A stretch of 64,000 nt of DNA, from assembly GCF_000255295.1 (NCBI RefSeq), contig NC_017030.1, forward strand, positions 2,480,001-2,544,000, given 5' to 3'. This DNA comes from Corallococcus coralloides DSM 2259 (lineage in GTDB: Bacteria > Myxococcota > Myxococcia > Myxococcales > Myxococcaceae). Below, in pieces: positions 1 through 8,875 of this stretch; position 1 is the first letter of the stretch, and every line of letters begins with the position of its first letter. The notes below the pieces were generated by a model, which had not been told where the DNA came from, searched no databases, and saw only the letters and a list, made by a program, of their open reading frames with translations. The position numbers and the translations under genes were made by a program.

Positions 1-2
1 GC

Positions 3-608
3 CTGGGGGATGGCGGGTTCCTGGTGAAGGCGAACGAGAACAAGGCGGGCTCGTTCGATGACACGCGCGTCTGGCTGCAGCGTTACGACCGCGAGCTGCT
101 GCCCGTGGGGGACGAGCGCATCCTCACCGTGAAGTACGCGGCCGCTCCCAGCCTGATGCTGACGGCTCCCTCGGAAGAGGGCGGCGCGGGCGAGCCGACG
201 TTGCTCTACCGGGACCCGCATGGACTCACTCCCCAGTTCCTTCAGGTGCGGTCCCTCTTCAACGAGGGCATGGCGGAGAGCCTGACCTCGACGAGTCGGG
301 GGCAGACCGCCCTGTTCGGCGCGACGATGACCTCGCGGGGGCTCCAGCTGGCGTGGCTCTCCATGCCCATGGTTCCCAACCCCGGCGGGGATGCCGCCTT
401 CGGTTTCGAAGGGCGGCTCTGGGGGCGGAGCGCGACCGGCGTCGTGACGGATTGGACTCCCGGCGCCGCGGCCATTCCCATGAACGGCACCGCGTCATGG
501 GTGCGGCTGCATGAGCTGGCGGGGCATCAGCTGGGGGCGCTCACGATGACCGCCACGGACACTCCCCGGAGCTACACCCTGCGTTCGCTGCGCTACTGCG
601 CGCCCTGA
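3..608 (+). CDS. C-terminal part of an unknown protein (5' end outside window)
   Basis: The reading frame is open to the first base of the window, reading LGDGGFLVKANENK before an internal GTG at 24, so this is the 3' part of a longer gene rather than a gene starting at 24. About 201 residues are visible, with many aromatic and Gly residues in short alternating stretches, which suggests a beta-rich (possibly propeller-like) fold. No catalytic motif or membrane segment is visible. A single Cys lies near the C-terminus (RYCAP). A strong inverted repeat follows the stop by 22 bp. I do not recognise the family. Confidence 0.6.
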   Translation: MGDGGFLVKANENKAGSFDDTRVWLQRYDRELLPVGDERILTVKYAAAPSLMLTAPSEEGGAGEPTLLYRDPHGLTPQFLQVRSLFNEGMAESLTSTSRGQTALFGATMTSRGLQLAWLSMPMVPNPGGDAAFGFEGRLWGRSATGVVTDWTPGAAAIPMNGTASWVRLHELAGHQLGALTMTATDTPRSYTLRSLRYCAP

Positions 609-630
609 CTTCGCAGGCCCGGCGCCAGTC

Positions 631-669
631 GCTTCTTCCCGAGGAGTCCGACCTCCTCGTGGAAGAAGC
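631..669. terminator. Hairpin terminator between convergent genes
   Basis: GCTTCTTCC-CGAGGAG pairs with CTCCTCG-TGGAAGAAGC (9 + 7 bp, one bulged base, 6-nt loop). It lies 22 bp after the stop at 608 and 35 bp beyond the 3' end of the minus-strand gene 705-992, so it can serve both. There is no U-tract, which is common for GC-rich terminators. Confidence 0.6.
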
Positions 670-704
670 GCGCCGGCTGTGGGGGGTGGAAGCGCTGAGG
701 GCGG

Positions 705-992
705 CTACTCGCGGCGACCGGTGCCGTCCTCGGCGTCGGACTCGGGTGGCTCCAGACGGGCCTGCCGCTCACTGGCCTCCCAGGAGGCCTCGGCGTCACC
801 GGCGTGCACGCGGGCGGCAGCCGCGTCGTCCTGGTCGCCGGTCCACGTGGTGTGGCCTCCCGCGAAGCCCTCCAGGGGGCGAGCGCCGCGATGCGACTCC
901 ACCTCCAGGTCCTTCTGCTCCTGCTCGCGCAGCCGCTCGCGCTCCTGCTCCCGCTCGTGCTCATGCTGCTGTTCAAGAATCCTGTCCGCCAT
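705..992 (-). CDS. Small highly charged hypothetical protein
   Basis: 95 residues. The ATG is preceded by an almost ideal Shine-Dalgarno (GGAGGTGAT, 4 nt upstream), much stronger than most in this window, which argues that this short frame is translated. Residues 7-30 are a run of Glu/Gln/Arg heptad-like sequence (EQQHEHEREQERERLREQEQ) that should form a charged helix or coiled coil; the rest is hydrophilic, Ala/Asp/Glu-rich and probably disordered. No signal peptide, Cys or membrane span. Function unknown. The competing plus-strand frame over the same bases has no comparable ribosome site. Confidence 0.6.
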   Translation of the reverse strand: MADRILEQQHEHEREQERERLREQEQKDLEVESHRGARPLEGFAGGHTTWTGDQDDAAAARVHAGDAEASWEASERQARLEPPESDAEDGTGRRE

Positions 993-1138
993 ATCGCATC
1001 ACCTCCTGCCCCAAGGTGGGGTGCGCCCGCACGGGACGGCAGGGGGAGGCGGGCGTTCGTGCACGGCCGCATGCCTGGCGTGCGGTCGGCTACGCTCCAG
1101 CGGCCCGTGTGGCCCGGGCCTCACGAGGAGCGCGGCGC

Positions 1139-2179
1139 ATGAACCCGGGAGTCTCCATCGTCGCCGATGACACGCGGAGCTGGGGACTCGAGACCCCTGG
1201 CCCCGGCCTGCTGCTGCACGTCCCCGCCACGGGCCGCTGGGCGCGGCGGCCCGCCGTGCACCTGGAGGCGGCTCGCGACTACCGCATCCGGTTGCGCGGC
1301 GCGGGACAGACGCTGCTCTGGGCCCGCATCGATTCCTATTGGGACCGCGCGGTCCTCCTCCGGGGAACGGCCCCCGCGCCCCATGTCATACCGTCCCTGT
1401 CCGCGCCTGAGGTCCGGGCCGTGGAAGCCGCGCCAGGCACCGAGGCCTGGTGGGAGGCCTGGGCCTGGCGCGTGGCGCGTGCGCTCGTGGAGGCCCCACT
1501 GCCGGTGCTCCACTCCGGGTCCTGGTGTCTGCGCCCCGTGCGCGCCATCGCCGCGGAGAAGGCGGAGCGGCATCCGGTCTCCCCCATGGAATGGGGCTTC
1601 GGTCAGCCGCCCATGCCGCCGCACTCCGTGGCGGCCCTGGAGCGGTACCTGTTCGCCTGGGCGGAGGACTGGTGGGACGCGCGGACCGAACACACGCCGG
1701 GTGTGGTGCTCGGACTGCGTGCGCTCTCTTCGCCCGAGGATGGACGCGTGAAGAGCTGGCGCAAGCGCGCGAGGGACGGGACGTTGCCGCCCGTGCTGCT
1801 GCTCTACGTGGACATCCTGGCGAAGTGGCTGGTGCTGGATGGCCATGACCGCCTGCACGCGGCGCTGCTCGAAGGTGTGGAGCCTCCGCTGCTGGGGTTG
1901 TGGCCGTTCATCGACCGGCCCCGCCCCTGGAACGCCGTGCGCGAGGACGGCGCCCTGTTCAGCGCGGAGTTCCAGCTGCGCGCGGGCGCGACGCCGGAGA
2001 CCGTCGACCGAGTCAACCGCATGCTGCTGCTCAATTTCACTCCCAATCCCAGGGGAACCGTCTCGCGCGCCTGGCCGCTCCCGGGTGGGCGGGAAACCTG
2101 GAGTGAAGAGGTTTCCGCCCGGCGTCGCAGGGGCCGGCTCCCGCTTCTGGACGACAACGCCTGGGACTGGCTCACGTAA
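1139..2179 (+). CDS. Hypothetical protein (346 aa)
   Basis: ATG at 1139 follows GAGGAG with good spacing; the frame stays open upstream to about 659 but that extension is Arg/Pro-rich shadow sequence over the minus-strand gene at 705-992, so I reject it. The protein is Trp- and Arg-rich, soluble, without signal peptide. It contains a stretch resembling a ParB/nuclease-like active segment (VLLLYVDILAKWLVLDGHDRL, around residues 220-240), where DGHDR is reminiscent of ParB-type 'DGHHR' sites; this is a weak inference. It ends 10 bp before the acetyltransferase gene, so the two are probably cotranscribed. Confidence 0.65.
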   Translation: MNPGVSIVADDTRSWGLETPGPGLLLHVPATGRWARRPAVHLEAARDYRIRLRGAGQTLLWARIDSYWDRAVLLRGTAPAPHVIPSLSAPEVRAVEAAPGTEAWWEAWAWRVARALVEAPLPVLHSGSWCLRPVRAIAAEKAERHPVSPMEWGFGQPPMPPHSVAALERYLFAWAEDWWDARTEHTPGVVLGLRALSSPEDGRVKSWRKRARDGTLPPVLLLYVDILAKWLVLDGHDRLHAALLEGVEPPLLGLWPFIDRPRPWNAVREDGALFSAEFQLRAGATPETVDRVNRMLLLNFTPNPRGTVSRAWPLPGGRETWSEEVSARRRRGRLPLLDDNAWDWLT

Positions 2180-2189
2180 GCTGCCCGGC

Positions 2190-2711
2190 ATGCTTCTTCA
2201 GCACTTCGAACGCACGACCACCGACCGGCTGCTGCTCCGCGCTGTCCGCGAAAACGACCTGGACGCCGTCTTCGCCCTCCATTCGGATCCGACGACGAAC
2301 CGCTTCAGCCGCCATGGCTACATGGAGACGCTGGACGACGCGCGGCGGGTCATGGGCCTCTGGCTGGAGGACTGGGCGCGCGATGGCGTGGGGTACTGGC
2401 TGGTGGAGCGGCTGGAAGCGCCCGGCGTCGTCGTGGGCCTGGGCGGCCTGCGCCACAAGGAGCTGGAGGGCCAGCGCGTGCTCAACCTCGCCTACCGCTT
2501 CACGCCCGAGACCAGGGGCTCCGGGTACGCCACGGAAGTATCCCGCGTGGCGCTGGCGCTGGCGGCGCGGCACCTGCCGCACGTTCCCCTGGTGGCCATC
2601 ATCCACCCGGAGAACGCCGCGTCCATCCGCGTGGCGGAGCGGCTCGGGATGCGCCTGGACCGGCACATCACCGAGGACGACATCCAGAACCGCGTGTATG
2701 TGATTGGCTGA
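2190..2711 (+). CDS. GNAT family N-acetyltransferase (RimJ/RimL type)
   Basis: 173 residues. The N-terminus (TDRLLLRAVRENDLDAVFALHSDP) and the spread of motifs (GGLRHKELEGQRVLNLAYRF, then ETRGSGYATEVSRVAL as the acetyl-CoA pyrophosphate loop, then HPENAASIRVAERLGM) are those of ribosomal-protein-type GNAT enzymes that acetylate N-terminal or small-molecule amines with acetyl-CoA. ATG at 2190 gives the family's normal length; a longer frame upstream overlaps the previous gene. The substrate cannot be told. The gene converges with the kinase gene, whose stop lies 9 bp away. Confidence 0.85.
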   Translation: MLLQHFERTTTDRLLLRAVRENDLDAVFALHSDPTTNRFSRHGYMETLDDARRVMGLWLEDWARDGVGYWLVERLEAPGVVVGLGGLRHKELEGQRVLNLAYRFTPETRGSGYATEVSRVALALAARHLPHVPLVAIIHPENAASIRVAERLGMRLDRHITEDDIQNRVYVIG

Positions 2712-2720
2712 GCAGCGCTT

Positions 2721-5700
2721 TCAGCGCGGATCGAACGAAGCGCAGACGCGCACGCCGATGCGCACGTCCCGCGCGGTCGCGTCACCGGGGGACAGGTCGG
2801 CGCTCGCCGCGACGAACGAGTCGTAATACCAGGAGCCTCCGCGGAGCACGACGCTGCCGAACTCCGGCGTCACGGAGCGCGTGAGCTCGTACGCGTTGCC
2901 CGCCATGTCCCGCAGGCCGAACGGGCTCACCGACGCGGGATGCGTTCCCACCGCGTCCGGGCCAAAGGCCAACGGCCGCCGGTCATACGTCGCGTCGATG
3001 TTGGCGTCGTCGGGCTGGAGCTGGTCGCCGTGGGGATAGCGGCGACCGTCCGCGCCCCGGGCCGCGTACTCCCATTCGTGCTGGCCGCACAGGCGCGCCC
3101 CCGGCAGCCGCTTCGTCCGGTGGAGCCAGTAGAAGTAGCCCTCCAGGTCCTGCGCGGAGACGCCGGACAGTGGCAGCCGCTTCCAGTCCACGCTCGCGTG
3201 CCGCGTGCGCTCCGCGTAGAGCAGGGGCTCGCCTTCCTTCGCGGTGCGGAACTCCTCGCGGGTGCGATGGAAGGTGAAGACCCAGCCCGTTCCCTGCCGC
3301 CACCGCAGCGTGATGGTGCCTCCGTCGCCGAAGTGCGGCTGTTCGAGGATCTTCCTCGCGGGGGCGTCCGGTGGCAGGTCCTCCAGGTAGGTCAGCCAGT
3401 CTCCGAACGTCACCTCGTCGCGGCCCACCAGATAGCCGCCGGTGAGGCAGTAGCGATGCATGGGCGGGCTGAAGGTGAAGCGGCGCACCACCTCCGGCTC
3501 CGCGCTGCCCAGGAGGAAGCAGCCCGGCGGGATGTAGACGTAGCCTTCGGGCACCTGGGTGGGGAGCGTGAGGCGCAACGCTTCACGGGCGCCGTGCGTG
3601 AGGAACACCGGGACGTCCAGGGGCACCCGTCCCGGCTGCGTGACGTGGAGCAGGTAGGAGCCTTCCGGGAGGACGAAGCGCGAGCTTCCGGTGGCCGGCA
3701 CGGCTTCGCGGCGGAACGGCCCGTCGCTCCGCAGGACGCGCGTGATGGACACGTGTGCCCCTGGCGGCGTGCTTTCGAGCACCAGCTCCGCGGGCTCGTG
3801 GAACCGCCGCAGGGAGGCTCCACCCTCCTTCGCTGAGTCCACCTCCTGCTCCAGGCGCTGGAGCCACGCGTCGCGCTCGTGGCGCTGGTGGAACGCTTCC
3901 GCGAGGAGGACGCGCTCGGACAGGACCTCCGCGATGAGCCGGCGCGTGTCGGGATGGTGGCGGTCGCGGTCCAGGCCGCGCTCCAGGCTCCGGCTGGCGC
4001 GGGTGAAGGCCGCTTCCGCCTTGTCACGCAGGGCGAGCGTCTCCGTCCAGCGCTTCTCCGCGGCGCTGCGCAGGCCCGTGGCATCCGTCGCGGTCTCCGG
4101 GCCCAGCGAGGAGGGCGGCCGGCCATCGAACATCGCCAGCGACTCCTCGCGGCTCGCGAGCGCCCTCGCGGCGAGGGTGCGCCCCGAGGCCAGCGCCTCC
4201 TTCGCGGTGCCCAGCTCCGCGGCGATGAAGCGCGAGTCCTCCAGGTACGCCTGGAGCCGGAGCCCGCCATACGACGCGAGGACGGCGAGCGCGAGCACGA
4301 GCGCGGTGAGCCCTCGTCCCCAACGCGCGCGGCGCACGGCCCGGTGGGATGCCCGGAGGAAGGCCTGCTCCCGGATGCCAAGGGTGGCGGGCTCCAGCAC
4401 CCGCACCTCATCCAGCTGGCGCTGACCCCAGAGGGCCTCGCTGGCGCGGCGCAGGCGGTCCCACTCCGCGCTGGCTGCCTCCACGCGCTTGCGCAGCACG
4501 CGGTGCCCGATGTCGTCGTCCAGCCAGTCGCGCAGCGTGCCCCAGCTGGAGATGAGCGACTCGTGGGCGATCTCCCAGCGCGGTAGGCCGCTCACCGTGC
4601 GCGTGTGCAACAGCCGGCCTTCCACGAGCACACGCAGCGCCGCGCGGGAGACTTCATCCGACGCGTCCGCGAGGTCCTCCGCGCCACGCTCGATGCGCGT
4701 GCCCTCCGCCGTCACCAGCTGGAGCAACAGCCGCCGCGCCGCCGCGTGCTCCGCGGGGCTCATGCGCGCGAGCACTCCGTCCGCATGCCGGGACAGCGCT
4801 CCGGCCACGCCGCCCATCGCCTCCAGCGCCGAGCGCGTGATGCGGCCCCGGGCGGCGTCGCGGCGCTCCCACAGCTCGGCGAGCGCGAACTGGAGCAGCG
4901 GGAGGCTGCCCACCCCATGCGCCGTGGAATCGACGAGCGTCTGCACCAGCTCCGGCGACTCGAAGGCCACGCCCCGCGCACGGGCCGGGCCGATGATGGC
5001 CTCGCGCACGCCCTCGGGCGACAGGGGCCGGAGGATGTAGAGCGCCCGCTCCGCCTCCTCTCCCAGGCCCGGGAGCGCGCACAGGCGCGTGAGGAAGTCG
5101 CCTCGCACCGCCAGCAGCACGTGCACTCCGGGCGACGGCAGGGCCAGCTCTCCCAGGAGGCGGGCGAAGTGCGCGGCCTGGCCGGGGTCGGAGAGGGTGA
5201 GCAGCTCCTCCAGCTGGTCGACGAAGAGCAGCAGCCCGCGCCCGCGTCCATGCGTCTCGCGCAGCGCCTGTCCCAGCCAGGCTGGGGTGTCCGTGAGGGC
5301 GGTGACGAGCTCTGCTTCCCTGCGCCCCAGCACCGGCGCGAGCGCCGCCGCCAGCGCTTCGAGCGGGCGATGGCCGGGCCACAGCGTGACGACATGCGGC
5401 TCGCGTCCGTCGCCCAGGTCTCCGGCCGCCACCCGGGGCAGCACGCCCGCGCGGCATAGCGAGGACTTGCCCGTTCCAGAGTCGCCAGCGACGAGCACCA
5501 ACGGCCGCGTGCGCAGGCGCTCCAGCACGGCGCGGATATCGCCTTCGCGTCCGAAGAAGAGCGCCCGGTGCTCGGCCGCGAACGGTGCGAGCCCTCGATA
5601 GGGATTGCCAGCAGCCAGCGGCGCGGGCGCGATGGAGCGCTCCAGCTGCTCCAGGGATTCGCTCAGCGCCTCCGCTGAATTGATGCGCTCCAGCGGATCC

Positions 5701-6650
5701 ACCGCGAGACAGCGCTGGATGAGCGCGGCGAAGTCGGGGTCCACCTCCGGACCCAGCGCGGCGCGGGGCGGGGTGTCCTCGGGCTTCCGCGAGGCCCGGC
5801 GGGGCACCTGGCCCGTGCACAGCTCATGGAGGATGAGGCCCAGCGCGTACAGGTCGCTGCGGGCGGAGGCCGGGCCTCCGGTGAGCACCTCCGGCGCCAG
5901 GTAGGGCAGGGTGCCCACGAGCAGCGGAGAGCCGGACGCCAGCTCCGCGCCCACCTCGAAGCGCTCGGCGAGGCCGAAGTCGAGCAGCTTCACCTCGCCC
6001 TCGCGCGTGACGAGCGCGTTGGAGGGCTTGAGGTCGCGGTGCAGGACGCCCTGGCGGTGCGCCGCCGCGAGCCCCCGCGCCAGGCCCACGCCCAGGGACA
6101 GCACCCGGCGCCACGGCACCGGCAGGGGCAGCTCCGCGAGCGTCTCGCCGACGACGTACTCGGACACGATGTACGGGTGGCCCTCCACCGCGCCCACGCT
6201 GAACACGCTGACGATGTTCGCGTGTTGCAGCCGCGCGAGCGCCCGGGCCTCCGTGGTGAACAGGTCGCGGAAGCGTTCATCCGGCTGCGCCGCCGCCATG
6301 AACTTCACCGCCACGCGCCGGTCCAGCGACGTGTCGTGCGCCAGGTAGACGATGCCCATCCCGCCCCGGCCCAGCGGGCGCTCCAGGCGGAACGCATCGA
6401 ACGACGGTGGCGGCGTCCATGGCTCCGGCTCCGGCGGCGGCAGCCGGTCCGTCTCCCTCTCGTCGGGGGGCTCCGGGTCCTCCACGGACGAGCGCTGGAT
6501 GCCGGGCGTGAGCGTGGCCAGCATGCTCCGGCACTCGTTGCATCCCGCGGCGTGGCGGTGCACCTGCGCCAGCGCCTCATCCGTCAGCTGGTCCTCGAGG
6601 AGCTGGACCAGGATGTCGTCGGTCAGGCAGCTGGAAGGGGGCGCGCTCAC
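2721..6650 (-). CDS. Ser/Thr protein kinase with zinc-finger, STAND ATPase and FGE domains
   Basis: 1309 residues from GTG at 6650. Order: anti-sigma-type zinc motif H33-x3-C37-x2-C40; protein kinase at about 84-340 with glycine loop GRGGMG, K116, HRDLKPSN (204-211) and DFG (224-226), so all catalytic residues are present; STAND/NACHT-like ATPase at about 347-720 with FGREG, Walker A GDSGTGKS (389-396) and Walker B LLLFVDQLEE; one membrane span at about 778-797; a PEGA-like beta segment near 955-1030; and a formylglycine-generating-enzyme (FGE-sulfatase) fold at 1032-1309. The topology puts kinase and ATPase inside and FGE outside. It is divergent from a sigma factor gene (128 bp between starts), which together with the zinc motif suggests that it controls that factor. 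No enzymatic FGE activity should be assumed; such domains are often binding modules. Confidence 0.88.
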   Translation of the reverse strand: MSAPPSSCLTDDILVQLLEDQLTDEALAQVHRHAAGCNECRSMLATLTPGIQRSSVEDPEPPDERETDRLPPPEPEPWTPPPSFDAFRLERPLGRGGMGIVYLAHDTSLDRRVAVKFMAAAQPDERFRDLFTTEARALARLQHANIVSVFSVGAVEGHPYIVSEYVVGETLAELPLPVPWRRVLSLGVGLARGLAAAHRQGVLHRDLKPSNALVTREGEVKLLDFGLAERFEVGAELASGSPLLVGTLPYLAPEVLTGGPASARSDLYALGLILHELCTGQVPRRASRKPEDTPPRAALGPEVDPDFAALIQRCLAVDPLERINSAEALSESLEQLERSIAPAPLAAGNPYRGLAPFAAEHRALFFGREGDIRAVLERLRTRPLVLVAGDSGTGKSSLCRAGVLPRVAAGDLGDGREPHVVTLWPGHRPLEALAAALAPVLGRREAELVTALTDTPAWLGQALRETHGRGRGLLLFVDQLEELLTLSDPGQAAHFARLLGELALPSPGVHVLLAVRGDFLTRLCALPGLGEEAERALYILRPLSPEGVREAIIGPARARGVAFESPELVQTLVDSTAHGVGSLPLLQFALAELWERRDAARGRITRSALEAMGGVAGALSRHADGVLARMSPAEHAAARRLLLQLVTAEGTRIERGAEDLADASDEVSRAALRVLVEGRLLHTRTVSGLPRWEIAHESLISSWGTLRDWLDDDIGHRVLRKRVEAASAEWDRLRRASEALWGQRQLDEVRVLEPATLGIREQAFLRASHRAVRRARWGRGLTALVLALAVLASYGGLRLQAYLEDSRFIAAELGTAKEALASGRTLAARALASREESLAMFDGRPPSSLGPETATDATGLRSAAEKRWTETLALRDKAEAAFTRASRSLERGLDRDRHHPDTRRLIAEVLSERVLLAEAFHQRHERDAWLQRLEQEVDSAKEGGASLRRFHEPAELVLESTPPGAHVSITRVLRSDGPFRREAVPATGSSRFVLPEGSYLLHVTQPGRVPLDVPVFLTHGAREALRLTLPTQVPEGYVYIPPGCFLLGSAEPEVVRRFTFSPPMHRYCLTGGYLVGRDEVTFGDWLTYLEDLPPDAPARKILEQPHFGDGGTITLRWRQGTGWVFTFHRTREEFRTAKEGEPLLYAERTRHASVDWKRLPLSGVSAQDLEGYFYWLHRTKRLPGARLCGQHEWEYAARGADGRRYPHGDQLQPDDANIDATYDRRPLAFGPDAVGTHPASVSPFGLRDMAGNAYELTRSVTPEFGSVVLRGGSWYYDSFVAASADLSPGDATARDVRIGVRVCASFDPR

Positions 6651-6714
6651 GGAGTGGGGACCTTCACGCTAGCCATGCGGCGCGCGGCGTTCAATGACAC
6701 ACGCGGACACGACA

Positions 6715-6746
6715 CCCCGCACCGTGCGCGCAATGCGCGTGCGGGG
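6715..6746. promoter_or_regulatory. Inverted repeat in divergent promoter region
   Basis: CCCCGCAC and GTGCGGGG, separated by 16 bp, form a perfect 8-bp inverted repeat midway between the kinase start (6650) and the sigma-factor start (6779). It may be an operator or simply part of the GC-rich promoter; the only support is symmetry and position. The repeat centre is about 49 bp before the sigma-factor ATG. Confidence 0.3.
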
Positions 6747-6778
6747 CGGGGCGGGGCGCGGCATGGTATGGCGTTGCC

Positions 6779-7711
6779 ATGTCCCAGGTGTCCGCACTGG
6801 CCACGACCTTCCTCTCGCACACGAAGACGCGCTTCGTGGCCCCCTCGCCGGAAGCGCTCGCGGAACTCGACGCCCTGCTGTCTCGCGCCTGGGAGGACGC
6901 GCAGGCCCGCTGGCCCGGCGTCCCGCTGTCCGCCGAGCGCTTCGTCACCCACGTCGCGGAGCGGCTCCCCCCGGCGAGCCCCACCGCGCCCATCGCGCCG
7001 CTCGTCTCCGCCCTGTCCCTGCCGGAGCTGTACCTGGCGTGCGCGTGCCTCCAGGGCCACTCCGTCGCGCTGGAGGCCTTCGAGCGCCACTACCTGGCCC
7101 GGCTGCCGGAGCGGCTGCGGAGCCTGCGCCAACCCGACGCGATGATCGACGAGGTCCGCCAGCGCGTGGGCGTGAAGCTCCTGGTGGCCAACGCGGGCCA
7201 CGCGCCCGCCATCGCGGACTACACGGGGCGTGGGGGCCTCTTGAGCTGGGTGGTCGTCATCGCCAGCCGCATCACCAACAAGCTGCGCGGACAGGAGAAG
7301 CCCTCCACGGAGGACGACGCGGAGGAGCTGTTCAAGGCGCTGCCCGCGCAGGGGCTGGATCCGGAGCTGGACGTGATGAAGCGCCGCCACCACGCGGCCT
7401 TCCGTCAGGCCGTGAGGGAAGCCGCCGCCACGCTGTCGGCCGAGGACCGCCATCTGCTCCGCCTCCACTTCGCCGACCGGCTCTCCACGTATGAGATGGC
7501 GCCGCTCTTCCGCGTCAACCAGTCCACCATCTCCCGCTGGCTGAAGCGGGTGCAGCAGCAGGTCTACACGGAGACCCGGCGCCGCCTGCAGGAACAGCTG
7601 GGCCTCTCCACGGAGGACTTCCAGAGCTTCATCGCCTTCGTGGACAGCCAGCTGGACCTGACCTTGAGCCAGCTCCTCGACGAGAAGCGCGAGCCCCCGT
7701 CCGAAGGCTGA
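6779..7711 (+). CDS. Myxobacterial sigma-70 family (ECF-like) sigma factor
   Basis: 310 residues. The C-terminal third has a sigma-region-4 arrangement: LSAEDRHLLRLHFADRLSTYEMAPLFRVNQSTISRWLKRV, i.e. a helix-turn-helix with STISRWL as recognition helix. The middle (LEAFERHYLARLPERLRSLR...DEVRQRVGVKLL...LLSWVVVIASRITNKL) has the layout of a divergent region 2. It resembles the myxobacteria-specific sigma-70 group annotated as TIGR03001 (memory-based assignment). A C-terminal tail of about 45 residues follows region 4. It is divergent from the zinc-finger/kinase gene, a likely regulatory partner. Its stop is 1 bp from the stop of the convergent ADYC gene. Confidence 0.8.
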   Translation: MSQVSALATTFLSHTKTRFVAPSPEALAELDALLSRAWEDAQARWPGVPLSAERFVTHVAERLPPASPTAPIAPLVSALSLPELYLACACLQGHSVALEAFERHYLARLPERLRSLRQPDAMIDEVRQRVGVKLLVANAGHAPAIADYTGRGGLLSWVVVIASRITNKLRGQEKPSTEDDAEELFKALPAQGLDPELDVMKRRHHAAFRQAVREAAATLSAEDRHLLRLHFADRLSTYEMAPLFRVNQSTISRWLKRVQQQVYTETRRRLQEQLGLSTEDFQSFIAFVDSQLDLTLSQLLDEKREPPSEG

Positions 7712-7712
7712 G

Positions 7713-8810
7713 CTACTGCACGCGCGCGGGCTCCGCCTTTGGGGGGCCATAGGAGAGGTTTCGCAGCAGCGCGGCCCCGGGCTTCACGTCGCCCCGGCTC
7801 ACCGTGCACACCTCTCCTTCCCCGAGTGCGTCGCCTGTGTCCGCCTGGAAGCGGCCGGGGCACTCCTGGAGGATGCCCTCCAGCGCGCGGCCGTCCCGGG
7901 TGCGGGAGAGGCAGGTGGCGCCGTCGGGTGCCCAGGCCGCTTCGAAGGACCCCTTCGCCGGGTCCCACTCCCGCGTCACTTCCGTCGCGCGCTCCAGCAC
8001 GCCCAGCCGGTCGTAGATGTCGATGGTGGTGTCCTGGCGCGTGTGGCTCCGGCCATTGCCGCAGTAGTCCGCGCGGGCCAGCCGGGTGCATGCCTGGTGG
8101 AGGCCGGCCAGTGACTTCCCGTCCCGGGTGGCCCAGGGCGCGTAGCCCCAGAGGATGCACTTGGAGATGGCGCCGTTCTCACACGCGAAGGTGACCCGGT
8201 CCGCCGCGTCGGCGTGGGCGCCGCTCGCGTCCCACACGCCGCCCACCGCCAGGGCGCGGGGCGCGGGAGAGCGGTCCAGCGCGACGCAGGGGTTCTCCCA
8301 CTCGCGCGCCACCGGGTTCCAGGCCTCGATGCGGTAGAAGACGCGGGTGGGGTCATCCGCCGCGGGCTCCGCGCCGCAGATGGCCACCTCCACGGGCTTG
8401 CCGTCGCTGGCGGTGCCCTGGAGCACGGTGCCCACCACGTCGCTGGCCGTCGCCCCGGCCTCCGGCGCGGGCACCGCCCACAGCCGGCCCTGGTCGAAGC
8501 GCAGGGCCTTCACCCCGTCCTCCGCCTGCTTGGGAGCGTCCAGCGCCACGGAGACGAGCACGCTGGTGCGCTCGTCCGTCGGCTTCTCATCCCAGCCGCG
8601 CTTGGTGCCCCACAGCATCGTCCCCTGGGGCCGGGCGATGCGCTGGGCGGTCTGGGACTGGCACCGGCGCGCGTAGCGCTCGGCGTCGGTCGGGCCGCTC
8701 ACGGACCGGGTAGGGGCGGGCTTCGGGGCGGCGGCCGGCGGCGCGGCCTGCCCGCGCGAGGACAGGAGCAGGAACAGGCATACCGGCAGGGTTCGGAAGG
8801 ACGCGTTCAT
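7713..8810 (-). CDS. ADYC domain-containing exported protein
   Basis: 365 residues from ATG at 8810 (the frame extends 39 codons upstream but without a signal sequence). Residues 1-22 form a signal peptide (MNASFRTLPVCLFLLLSSRGQAA). The C-terminal half carries the motif that names the ADYC domain (LARADYCGNGRSHTRQ), followed by IDIYDRLG, with paired Cys residues that probably form disulfides in the periplasm or outside. ADYC proteins are common in Myxococcota; their function is unknown. The start is 66 bp downstream of the end of the large membrane-protein gene on the same strand. Confidence 0.75.
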   Translation of the reverse strand: MNASFRTLPVCLFLLLSSRGQAAPPAAAPKPAPTRSVSGPTDAERYARRCQSQTAQRIARPQGTMLWGTKRGWDEKPTDERTSVLVSVALDAPKQAEDGVKALRFDQGRLWAVPAPEAGATASDVVGTVLQGTASDGKPVEVAICGAEPAADDPTRVFYRIEAWNPVAREWENPCVALDRSPAPRALAVGGVWDASGAHADAADRVTFACENGAISKCILWGYAPWATRDGKSLAGLHQACTRLARADYCGNGRSHTRQDTTIDIYDRLGVLERATEVTREWDPAKGSFEAAWAPDGATCLSRTRDGRALEGILQECPGRFQADTGDALGEGEVCTVSRGDVKPGAALLRNLSYGPPKAEPARVQ

Positions 8811-8875
8811 CGCTTCCGATGAGCCCCCGGGCCCGAAATCGATGCAAGGAATCCGTCCGCCCCCCGCACGGGCCG

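Noticed and set aside
659..1138. Upstream extension of the 346-residue gene to 659
   Set aside because: It is Arg/Pro-rich, overlaps the well-initiated small gene on the other strand, and ATG 1139 has a good ribosome site.
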